This document shows, piece by piece, positions 12,501 through 22,480 of a stretch of 64,000 nt of DNA (positions are counted from its first letter, which is position 1; each line of letters starts with the position of its first letter). The notes under the pieces were generated by a model. It had not been told where the DNA came from and did no database searches. It worked only from the letters and a program-made list of their open reading frames with translations. The translations under genes were made by a program, and so were the position numbers. Where the stretch lies: the NCBI GenBank assembly GCA_002794775.1, contig NBAY01000003.1:682001-746000 (forward strand), read 5' to 3'. This DNA is from Porodaedalea pini. Taxonomy: Eukaryota > Basidiomycota > Agaricomycetes > Hymenochaetales > Hymenochaetaceae.

Positions 12501-12712
12501 TTCGGCAGATAGCGAGTGGGAAACTCGTGCAGCTCTTAGCCGTTCCGGGGGGTGTAAAGCTTGCCTGGGAAAAGCGGTATGACGAGGATAGCAAGTGCGA
12601 CCTCGGCATTCATCTTATAATGGGCTCTGGGCTCAACGGGTCCCCTCCGAATCATTGGTATTCTCTCGATACCTCTCTTCCTTATACGCTTTTCCGTCTC
12701 TCGCGCCATTGA
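6503..12712 (+). CDS. Pseudokinase-DH-DH-PH-CNH Rho guanine nucleotide exchange factor
   Basis: A very large multi-exon gene, estimated at 1,600-1,700 residues. Order of regions: a helical N-terminal part (6503-7060); a protein-kinase-like domain (about 7075-8200); a Ser-rich linker (8260-8760); a DH-like domain with RRENQFLSD and FLCAPVTHLQQHPRTLQL (8930-9610); a second DH-like domain from IFELISEE to FINGLKKIVEL (9770-10480); a PH-like region with RALIMSGNLKLG (10690-11200); and a CNH domain (11270-12712). The DH-PH-CNH part resembles fungal Rom1/Rom2 exchange factors for Rho1, which drive cell-wall integrity signalling at the membrane. The kinase part keeps SDFG but has CGCLCAEN where HRDLxxxN is expected and no clear nucleotide-binding Lys, so it is probably inactive. 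The start is unresolved: the first exon read begins at the acceptor before 6503 in a phase that the ATG at 6437 cannot supply, so a further 5' exon is likely. Confidence 0.85.
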
Positions 12713-12951
12713 ATAGTTTGTACAGCGTCATTTTTCTCCACTTGCACCTTTTTTATATTCTTGCGGATTTCCTGAACTCAGTGGAGAGCGCGGACGCAGT
12801 TTATTTATATTTGCTCATTTTATGTTTCCAAATGTTGTGTCTGCCTTTTTGTCTTACTTGTATGTATCGTAGGAAAATACCCATGTATAGGTGCTCAAAA
12901 CGGTAGGAAAAAGGATAATACAGAAATGTAAACAAGTTCATTGTAGGAAGA

Positions 12952-14191
12952 CTACTTCGGCTTTTCAGCTTCTTTCGTCTCTTTACTGGAATCATCCTTC
13001 CCAGATTTTGCGTCTCCATCCTGTTCGGTCTTCTTTGCATCGTCCTTGTCCTTGTCTGTCTTCTTCGACTTTTCTTCTCCCTTTCCTTCCTCTAACTCTG
13101 CCCTCCCATTCGCCTCCTTGTTATCCACGAGTGCGTGCAAAGCGATGACAGCGCGTAATAAACTGCTGAGATAAACGACAAGCAGCTGGTCGTTGGTATT
13201 CGACGTGAAGCTTTGTGTGACTGCAGGGTCTTCGAGGTCGGGAAGAAGATTGAAGACGTCTTGGAGGTGATACACTATTTGATGATTGATAGGCATCTGT
13301 CCTGCGGCGACGTCTACAAGATAGCTTTGAACCTCTGAGAGTCGCGATTGCAAGCCTCTAAGAGATGCTAGTTGTTCGCTGACCCGGGTTGCGAGTGTAG
13401 TCGTCGTCGAGTCTTTAATATCCCGCAGGAGATGCTCTACACCGATCTCCTCTGCTTCCTCCGCTTCAATCGCAGAAGGAACATGTAAGAAGGTCTTTCG
13501 AGTTTCTGTTCCATCCTGATAAATAACAAGTAAACCACTGAGCGTCGTTCGGAGATTTGCAAAACGCACATCTTTGATTTCTTCTACAGCGAAGTAGGCG
13601 TCCGTGGGTATACCGACAGTTTGTGGTCGAACGTCGACAATGACCATTACTGGGCGAGGAATAAATCGTTTAAATAGTTCGTTGATTTCCAAATCCGATG
13701 CTCGTAGTTTAGGGCCAGAATGATACCATCCTATCATCCGCTCACGAGCTGCGGGCCATGCATTGAGCAACAAATACGCCCGGAAAGGGCTGATTCAACG
13801 CTGCTCACCGTTCACTTTTTTGAACATCTCCCAAACAGTCTCAATGTAGTTGTGGTCGAGGAACCAAGTTTTGCTATCCTTCTCGTCTTCCTCAAATGGT
13901 ACTGCGAAAGAGTTCGCCACGTTCACGACCTTACCGTTGTCCTGGCCAAGCAGCACACCGACAACACGTTTCGACGAGCTTCTCGCAACGGACCGTGCAT
14001 GATGATCGGCCACTGATAGAAGGACGAGCGGGTGGACGACTGTATTGAATTAAGACGAGGATCGGTATGAAGACATGATCGGTCTTTACCTACGGTGGTC
14101 CCCTGAAGTTCTAAGAGCTACGAGAACGTATAAGCCACAGTCAAGGAGGAAAAATATATATACTGACCTGTTCTGTTGTTGTTGCAACCAT
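12952..14191 (-). CDS. RPN8: 26S proteasome regulatory subunit Rpn8 (PSMD7-like)
   Basis: A lid subunit of the 19S regulator; it pairs with the Rpn11 deubiquitinase but is itself a catalytically dead MPN protein. The spliced N-terminus [17 protein letters not shown] leads into [17 protein letters not shown], the start of the MPN domain, then [29 protein letters not shown] and [11 protein letters not shown]. The JAMM His pair is not kept, as is normal for Rpn8. The C-terminal helices ([20 protein letters not shown]) are followed by a Lys/Asp/Glu-rich tail of about 50 residues that is longer than in animal orthologues. Four exons; the ATG is at 14189-14191. The gene lies head to head with the SDR-like gene, with 229 bp between start codons. 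Confidence 0.95.
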
Positions 14192-14420
14192 CGTTGAGCG
14201 CCGTATGCAGATACCAGACTGAACGAGTAGGAAGGTCAAGCTAAGAGACGCGTCATGGACGCGCGTTCGATTTGATTGTCTGTGTTTGTACTGTAACTGC
14301 CAAAAGTGGCACTCGCACGGGCGATCACTTCTGGATATCTCACGCTTGCGCTTTGTACCTTCTGCCACGTCTGCTGCACTTGAGCCTTCATTAGCTCACA
14401 GCCTAAACCTTCGTTTCAGC

Positions 14421-15326
14421 ATGCTTTGGAGGCTGTCTCACTCATCTTCGCTCCAGGCATATCTCCATGGTGAGAGCCCATGCTCAATTGTGGGTTATAC
14501 GGAGAAATCGGAGAAGCTTTGCGCAGCGTGAGTGGTACATTATCAGATTCACCCTGAAAGTGATACTAAAGTAGAATATACTCCAGTGTATGCGGAAAGC
14601 TTCTGTCTCGCGGTTTTGACGTTGTAATCATTGCAATGAACCCCACTCGACAAAGTAATTTGCATGAACATCTCCAATCAGCATACCCGAAAAGGAGCAC
14701 TGCATTCTTTGACGTACATGTTGGAAATGCGGAGAGCACGATGCGGTCACTTTTCGATGTGGCTCGGACTCGGAATATCACTCTTGCTGTCAGTTGCGTC
14801 GATACGAGCTTATGGTCACAGCCATTAAAGAACAGCCAAGGATCGTCAGCCCAATCAAACTCTTCAATCGACCTCTTCGTCGAGCTGCAGAAGTTAACTC
14901 TTCCGCACCTTACGCATAATAGTCCAGCTGCCCTGCTACTGGTCGCAAACACATTGTCACCTTCCCTGGCGTCTAACGAGGAATTTTTCGAGGTAGGTTG
15001 TTTTTAGACCTTTTCCGTGGTCTGTTTTCCTCACTGTTGATCTACAGTCTTACGCATCTGGGCTTTCTCACCAGCTTCACTCATTAGGGCATGAAAAGGT
15101 GCAAGTCACATTCATGGACTATTACGATGACGGCGCGAAATCGGATAGAACGATTTCAAGTCTATCACCATCTCCAGACGTGCTATCCGATTCCATTTTG
15201 TGGGCATTGGGTCGGAATTCTACGCATGTCATCCCGTACTGGCCTCACGAGCTTTTGGCTTGGTTTGTCTGGTTTCTTTTATTGGTCTTTCCTTCCAATC
15301 TCGTACTACAATTCCTTCCATTCTGA
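14421..15326 (+). CDS. Degenerate SDR-like protein with C-terminal membrane segment
   Basis: The layout is that of a short-chain dehydrogenase of the ER 3-ketoacyl reductase kind, but the signatures are eroded. CSIVGYTEKSEKLC stands where TGxxxGxG is expected, followed by LLSRGFDVVIIAMNP (beta-2 edge). Where YxxxK is expected the sequence is YASGLSHQL, which keeps the Tyr but lacks the Lys. The C-terminus LLAWFVWFLLLVFPSN is strongly hydrophobic and could anchor it in the ER membrane. Two introns (14530-14583 and 14993-15047) restore a single frame. The start at 14421 is the first ATG in frame, and the N-terminus could be longer. I infer a non-catalytic or altered SDR; the family assignment is tentative. 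Confidence 0.6.
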
Positions 15327-16083
15327 AGCATCGCAATACAGCATTCAAAGTTATGCCACAATTATACACCTGATAATTTCTCTTGTCTGCATACTTTCAA
15401 GAAAAGGTCACATACTATTCCTCGTCTTCGCTGTTTGTCTGAACTTTTCTTTGTCTTTCTACCTTCAAAGCTGGGAACAGCGAGCCACGCCTCGAGAGCT
15501 CCTGGTTGGTCGATCGTCTCGACGTCTTATCGTTACTATCCTCATAATTATAGTCTGCGAGAGGTCAGGCCGCCATTCAATTTGGAGCTAACAAGCCTTC
15601 CAGCAGAACGAAAGACACGAAATACTATCGTCTTTCCACCATTTACTTATGTACCCCGTATGTTTCAGGAGAAGAGTCCGAGTAAGCTTAACCCTTGCGT
15701 GATAAGGCGAGCTTCGGCATAATACAAGTCCAACGAGATTAATATTGTGTATAATACTTTATTGAGAAATTGGTGAATTGCTTGAGACATTGGAATCAAT
15801 ATTAATATTGTAAGCACTGAGGGATCCCGATCGCGAATAGATCAGCTGTCCGAGTCGGAGTTTCAAACTATGGCCTCCGAAGGTTTGTAAAGATCTGCGG
15901 TGTCTCGAGGACGCGTCCGTGGTCCAACTCTGCTCACCCTCTTTCTTACTCTACGTACTTCCATGTCAAAGACGACACGACCTCTATAACATATGATTCT
16001 TGATATCCTTGTGTTTGGCTTCCAATAGAGCTTTCCTATTGAACATTTCTACAGTGCGAACTTTGCCGCAAGATCAGCGACTT
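15327..16083. other. Intergenic stretch upstream of the XPF gene
   Basis: 757 bases with AT-rich patches (15735-15810) and no supported gene. Open frames at 15091-15591 and 15435-15722 have no recognisable features. An ATG at 15869 (MASEG) is followed by no clear donor; it could be a 5' exon of the XPF gene but was not adopted. Confidence 0.5.
15797..15810. repeat. 14-bp AT-rich palindrome CAATATTAATATTG
   Basis: A perfect inverted repeat in the AT-rich spacer. A related sequence (TTAATATTG) sits some 60 bases upstream at about 15739. It is probably part of a 3' flank or promoter; no function can be assigned. Confidence 0.45.
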
Positions 16084-19000
16084 ATGGAGGAGAATCAAGC
16101 GGCATCTCTTTTACCCTTCCAACGGCATATTCTTGAGAACATTCATGACCCATTTTCCTCTGACCTGCTTCTCATTGCTCGGGGACTTGGGCTGCGTAAA
16201 GTGATTTGCACTCTCCTTCAGATTTACGATGGACCTCGAAACCTGGTTCTTCTTGTGAATGCGACAGACGAGGAAGGTGCAATCGGTGAAGAGTTGGGGA
16301 TTATGGGTTGTAGGAAGCCAGGATTAAGGGTTGTTGGATGGGAAATGGGTAGGAAAGAGAGGTAAGCTGTCACAAATACTCTTACGTATGAGTCTCATAT
16401 CTGCGTTCAAGACAGTCGCTTTACAAGCAAGGAGGGCTTATTTCGGTCACTTCGCGCATCTTGGTCGTTGATATGCTACAATCTGACATTCCGATTGATC
16501 TCATCACTGGTCTTGTTGTCCTGCATGCAGAGAAGTACATTAATTCGTTTCTGTTTCTTCATGAATTGGCTGTAACACCCCTTTTAGAGTAACCGCTCTG
16601 TCTCTTGAAGCCTTCATCATACGCCTTTTTCGTGAAAAGAATCAAGATGGGTTCGTAAAGGCATTCTCTGATAATCCAGAGCAATTTACGAGCGGATTGT
16701 ACCCCCTGAAAGCTATAATGAAGGAACTCCAGTTGCGTAAAGTACACATCTATCCGCGCTTTCATGAAGAGGTGAAGAAGTCGCTTGAGCGGCGGAAGGC
16801 GGATGTTGTCGAATTACATCAAGAACTCTCTGAGCCTATGAAGGACATCCATCAAGCTATCGTGCAGTGCATGACAGCGACGCTCGCAGAGTTGAAGCGC
16901 TCGAACACTACTGTGAGCCGTTTCCTGGCTTAATCAGAGGACACATCTAACAGTCTATAGCTTGAGCTTGATGATTTGAACGTGGAGAATGCATATTTTC
17001 GCTCGTTCGATGCGATTGTTCGACGACAGTTGGACCCTGTGTGGCACAAGGTCGGCCCGAAGACAAAGCAGCTTGTCAGCGACCTCGCGACATTGCGAAA
17101 TCTTCTCAAGTAGGCTTCCTCTACTATAATCACTCCTTGATCATTTCTGATGTTATTATAGCTATCTTCTCTCCTACGACCCACTTGCATTTCATGCATA
17201 CTTAGAGACAGTCATTGCATCAAACTCGACGACAACATCGGGTGCGACGCGTCAGCACCAATCGCCATGGTTATTTACAGATGCAGCGAATGTTATCTTC
17301 CAGACGGCGAAGCGACGCTGCTACATTTCTTCAGATAGGTCGAGGTTGAAACCGGTGGAGCAGGAACAATCTCAGTATGGTATCGACTTTGTGGACGATG
17401 AGGACGCATGGGCTGTTCTAGATGAGGTAGAAGGAAGGCTTGATATAAATCCAGAATCAGGGAACAAGGCAAATGAGAGTCAAGGGCAACCAACGGCACA
17501 GCCAAAAAAGAGGAAGAAATGGCTACCAGAAGGGATGGAGCCGATACTTGAAGAACTGCCAAAATGGAGTCTGCTTGTAGAAGTTCTCAAAGAAATTGAA
17601 GAGTTAATAGTCCAGTTACAAAGCTCTACATCTTTTCGTGAGTAAATTGTCCCCCTTCCATTCGTGTGCTTTTTTCACCTTGTCAATAGTGACTCCTGGA
17701 ACGAATACTGTGCTCGTCATGTGCTCTAGTCCACGTACCTGTGAACTGCTGAGTGACTACCTCAGTACTCTTGACCAGCGCAAGAAACAAGCTGAGTGGG
17801 GCCGTCGCATGATGGAGCGACGTCTGCGGCTATACTTGTGGTGGAAGGCAAAGCTAAACGCTAATCGTAAAGATGGTCTTGGATCGTTCCAAATGCCTGG
17901 GCCGCGTATTGTAGGGGCGAACTCGTCGGAAAGAACTTCTGATGTTACGGTCACCGGAAGGGCAAATGACGGGATCAGCGAGGCGTTGAAAAGAAAGGAT
18001 GCGCTTCGTAAGGAGAAAAGTCTAAGCCGTCGGAGGGTAAGAGGCGGTGCCCCTACTGCCTCAGCAGGAGGTCGGCCAAGCGGGAGCTCACATGCTTTGG
18101 CATCTGGGGCCGTTGCTACTGTTCCATCTGCTGCACAAGAGAGCGCTCTATCTGCCAAGGAGCGCGAGAAGCTAGGGATTCTGGCAGGGGAAGGTGAAAT
18201 GCGTGTTGAAGCTGATAGCATCGCTGACTTGTATGTGCGCCTCTTTAGTTGAACTGAGTTTGCTAATGACGAATGTGTAATCTTTCAGTCTTGCTGCGCA
18301 GCAATATGTCCTCGAGATCCTTGACGAAGAGGAGGAGGAGGGAGAGGAGGGCATGGACAGGGATAATGCAAATCCGGCCCGCGGCTCTTCGCAGCTTCAC
18401 TCGATCAATGTTGACGAAGAAATTGCTCTCTCTCTTAATGCAGACCCCGCCGGACCGGATTTTGACCCTGACTATGGTCTGCTGGCCCCGGAACAAACAG
18501 TACTATTCAGAGCCTATTCGGATGACTCAGACGACAAAGTCCTCGAAGAGATTAATCCTCGATTCATTGTGATGTACGAGCCTAACCCAGAATTTATCCG
18601 ACGAATAGAGGCATGTTAACCTATCGTGCCATCTTCAGTAGAGACTAATCTTTGTCTTACAAACAAAGTGCTACAGGAGTTCAAATCCCGGTTTGGCCGT
18701 GCGGGTCTACTTGATGATCTATCGATACAGCTGCGAGGAGCACAAGTTCCTGGCCGGGATTAGGCGAGAGAAGGAGGCGTTTATGCGGTTAATTAAAGAG
18801 CGAAGTGTGCGTGCGCAAGTGAATCATGCTCGTACGATTTTTCTTCGACTTATGGCAATTGCAGAGTATGGTCATTGCCCTTACTGAAGACAGGCGCTCG
18901 ACTTCGGCAGGCGAGAACATTATAAAAACGATTAGTACGCGCATTGCAGGTGGAAAGCAAGTGAGCTCGGCGCCGTCACAGGTCATTGTGGACATGCGCG

Positions 19001-19825
19001 AGTTTCGCTCCACGTTGCCTTCGCTTCTGCATGCATCGAAACTGCTCGTTATTCCAGCGACGCTGACTGTGGGTGACTATATCTTGACTCCGGATATTTG
19101 CGTTGAACGGAAGAGCATACCGGACTTAGTACAGAGTTTTATATCTGGCCGCCTGTGAGTGAGATTTGAAAGCTCTATGTCATTTTAATCACAGCTCAAG
19201 GATTGTCAAAGCTATACCCAGTGCGAGCTCATGTCGGTCCACTACAAACAACCGATCTTGCTGATCGAGTTTGAGGAGCATAAATCCTTCTCATTAGAGG
19301 TGCGAACACTTTAAGCCTTCCCCCGCTCCCCTCCTACTGTGCATGTCTCTTATTTCCTCCCAGACAGTGGATGAGTTGAAGTCCTATGTGAAAAACACGG
19401 GCAAATACCCGTCTAAGAAGAAAACGAACGATCCATCACAAGAATCAAATTTTACCACTTCGATCCAGTCCAAGCTCGTTCTTCTTACATTAAGTTTCCC
19501 GCGGTTGCGAATCGTGTGGTCTTCCTCACCGTTCGCCACTGCAGACATCTTCAACGACCTCAAGTCACTTCATCCAGAGCCAGATCCTGCGCGGGCAGTG
19601 GCGATAGGTGCGGAAGAAGACCCAGAAGCTGGCGCGGGAGTAAATCAAGCTGCAGAGGAGCTTCTGCGCGCACTTCCCGGAATCACAGCAAAAAATGTGA
19701 AATATGTTATGAGCAAAGTGGGGAGCGTACGTGAATTCTGCGAGCTGAGTCTGCCCGCGATACAGGAAATATTAGGAAACGAACCTGGGAAAGCGTGCTG
19801 GGACTTCATGCACATAGGGGAGTAA
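16084..19825 (+). CDS. RAD1: DNA repair endonuclease XPF/Rad1 (ERCC4 family)
   Basis: The nuclease subunit of the Rad1-Rad10 (XPF-ERCC1) complex, which cuts 5' of lesions in nucleotide excision repair and trims recombination intermediates. From MEENQAASLLPFQRHIL onward the protein tracks XPF: a degenerate SF2 helicase half (LLLIARGLGLRK, GGLISVTSRILVVDML, SLEAFIIRLFREKNQDGF, YPRFHEEVKKSL, LDPVWHKVGPKTKQLV), a charged linker, then the ERCC4 nuclease with VIVDMREFRS and GDYILTPDICVERK followed by SIPD (the GDX(n)ERKX3D motif). It ends with tandem helix-hairpin-helix (ALPGITAKNVKYVMSKVGS). Roughly a dozen short introns interrupt about 1,000 codons. All catalytic residues of the nuclease motif are present, so it should be active. 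Confidence 0.95.
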
Positions 19826-20066
19826 TCCGTATTTCATAAATACATGTTTTGTATAGCTATCCATGCAACATTTTACAATAATACTAGTTCTGTAGCTATA
19901 TAGAATTTTCTACTTTACAACGTTGTGCGGCCAATATTAATGTCCGGAAGCACGCTGAAGCTGAGTCGGAGATGTAAAAGAGGATCGGCGGTGACATCCC
20001 GTGACATATTGTGACGCAGCTTTCAATCGTTTGGCTGGTCTCTGGACTCTCCCTCAGGCTTCCGGA

Positions 20067-22184
20067 ATGGCTACTACTACTACCGTCACTCTCAATGGAA
20101 CCTCTGGAGTCAAGGCTAACGGGAAAATAAAATCAAAGAATCAGCTGCGTCGTGCGAAGGCCAAGGCAAAAAAGGCTGTAGGAGTGTCTGATGGTGACCG
20201 GGTACGCGCATTCCAGTCATCGGCATATTGCTGCAACTTACAATGCGTGCATGCCTTAGGAACAATCAGTTGGACTTGCTAATGGAGACATAAAGAAGGA
20301 TGATGAAGAACTTGCACCCAGAGTTGAGTACGTACCAGAGCCGTTGGAGGTCAAAGACCCTGCTCTTGAAGCATTCTCCGACGTCTTTGCTCGTTTTCAG
20401 CTTCCTCTGGATGAGACATCAGTGCGTCCTGTTCATATGCATGGCTACTTCCGACTCAAACGGCATCTATTAGTCCAAAACTGCAGAACCTTCGAAAGGT
20501 GAAATTATCTACTCCGACGATGAAATGCCGTCGGAGGACGACTCTGAGACGGAGGAGAAGAAACCGTTGTCAAAGAAGAAGCAACGCAAGATGAACCGAC
20601 TCACAGTTGCAGAGCTAAAGCAGCTTGTTAAGAAACCTGAGGTTGTGGAATGGACCGATGTCACCGCTTCCGACCCGCGTCTACTTCTTCATTTGAAGAG
20701 CTCTCGAAACAGCGTTCCCATTCCACAGCATTGGAGTGCGAAGCGTGACTATCTGCAGGGAAAGAGGGGTATTGAGAAGCCACCGTTCCAACTTCCTGCA
20801 TATATTGCTGACACTGGCATTGCCACCATGCGGGACGCTGTGAAGGAGAAAGAGGCCAACATGTCGTTAAAAGCGAAGACAAGGGAACGCGTTCAGCCGA
20901 AGATGGGAAAGATTGACATCGACTACCAGAAGTTACATGATGCATTCTTTAAATTCCAAACCAAACCTCCAGTGACAGGTTTTGGAGAGATGTTCGAGCA
21001 TCAGTCTCTATGTCCGTGCCATCAGGCTGACTTATCTTTTACAGGTATTACGAGGGCAAGGAATTCGAAACATCCCTGAAGGAGAAGCGACCGGGGGACT
21101 TGTCTCCCGAGCTCGTCGAGGCGCTTTCGATACCTCCGCTCGCACCTCCACCATGGCTAATCAGTATGCAGCGCTTTGGTCCTCCGCCGAGTTACCCTAC
21201 CCTGCGTATTCCTGGCTTGAATGCACCAATACCGGAAGGGTGCGCACAATACTTTTGAATTCGCAATCTGTTAAACGATTTTTTCTATGACAGAGCTCAG
21301 TGGGGCTTCCATCCTGGCGGTTGGGGAAAGCCCCCACTGGATGAGTACAATCGACCTCTTTACGGTGACGTTTTTGGTGTACTCCCTAAAGCTAGTGATT
21401 CACAAGTATGCTTTTCTGTGATATCTCTCTGGTGCTGGCCTGACTCAAACTCTTCCAGCTAGGCGAGCCGGTGGATAAAAATGTCTGGGGAGAGCTTGAG
21501 CCTGAAGAAGGTGTGACTGACATGATTTGTTTCATTAAACTCTTTCTCACTGATACTGCAGAGGAAGAGGAAGAGAGCGAATCGGAAGACGAGGACGAGG
21601 ACGAGGAAGAAGCAGAGTCGGCACCTGCAGATGGCATGCAAACGCCGTCGGGAATGGAGACACCTTCAGGCATGACGAGCGTAGTTTCAACAGTAGCTGG
21701 AGGCTTGGAGACACCCGACTTTTTGGAGATTCGAAAGAATGCTGGAAGAGCTCAAGCAGAACCGTCAGATTCTGGTCCTCGATCTCTGTATCAGGTTGTG
21801 CCAGAAAGGCAAACTTCTGTTCGTGGCCTCATGGGCAGCGACAGGGCTTACGATGTCAGCGCTGTCGCGGGGTCATCCGTACCTGTTCTGGGCGATGAGC
21901 GAGGAACAAAGGTGGGTCTGATTGTGTTGATGAACGCGTTGATTTACTAAGCTTGAACGCAGCGCAAAGCCAACGGAGTCGACGTATCTATTGACGCTTC
22001 TGAGCTGGAAGGAATGTCCGAAGAAGAACTTCGCCGACGATACGATGCTCATTCGAGAGGGAATGCCGGCGTGCCTGGCGCAGCAAATAGGGAAGACTTC
22101 TCAGATATGGTGGCTAAAGAGATGGCCAAAAAGAAGCAGAAAATGGACAGGGACGCGAAGAAGGGGAAGGAGTTCAAGTTTTGA
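20067..22184 (+). CDS. CUS1: Splicing factor 3B subunit 2 (Cus1/SF3b145)
   Basis: A U2 snRNP SF3b component that helps hold the branch-site duplex. After a Lys-rich N-terminus (SKNQLRRAKAKAKK) come an acidic linker, then KPEVVEWTDVTASDPRLL and VPIPQHWSAKRDYLQGKRGIEKPPFQLP (the DUF382 core), KIDIDYQKLHDAFFKFQ, and the PSP segment with RPGDLSPELVEALSIP and PPPWLISMQRFGPPPSYP. The C-terminal half contains a Glu/Asp-rich run near 21560-21620 and ends in a Lys-rich tail (KKKQKMDRDAKKGKEFKF). About seven introns. The order and spacing of motifs are those of the family. It follows the XPF gene on the same strand with a 241-bp gap. Confidence 0.94.
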
Positions 22185-22480
22185 CTTTATATTATTTCCT
22201 TCAAGCCTGTTTTATTGCCATTTTTCATGTCTTCATCCACTGTCTTTCGTATGCCATGGTTTGAGATACTCTATTTCTTGTCTTTGTGTCCGTCGGAATT
22301 TGATGTTGTCCGACACGTGCACAGCACTACTACCCTGAGAATGATGTGATGGCTGAGTGCCCCGCTTGTGCATTCACAAAGCACGATTGCGAAAGTCCGT
22401 CCATCTCCTTTTCATTTTGTACGCAAACATCTATCTAGCTGGTGCCTCTGAGGTGAAGGTGGCCTCTTGAGCGTGCGCAA
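22185..22480. other. Short intergenic region
   Basis: 296 bases between tandem genes: the 3' flank of the splicing-factor gene (T-rich) and the promoter of the arrestin gene. Nothing else seen. Confidence 0.6.

Noticed and set aside
15091..15591. 166-codon frame overlapping the end of the SDR-like gene
   Set aside because: It overlaps the supported coding frame in another phase; its later part (hydrophobic, Ser-rich) shows no family feature.
17757..18221. 154-codon antisense frame in the XPF gene
   Set aside because: Mirror of a well-supported XPF exon; Ser/Arg-rich shadow.
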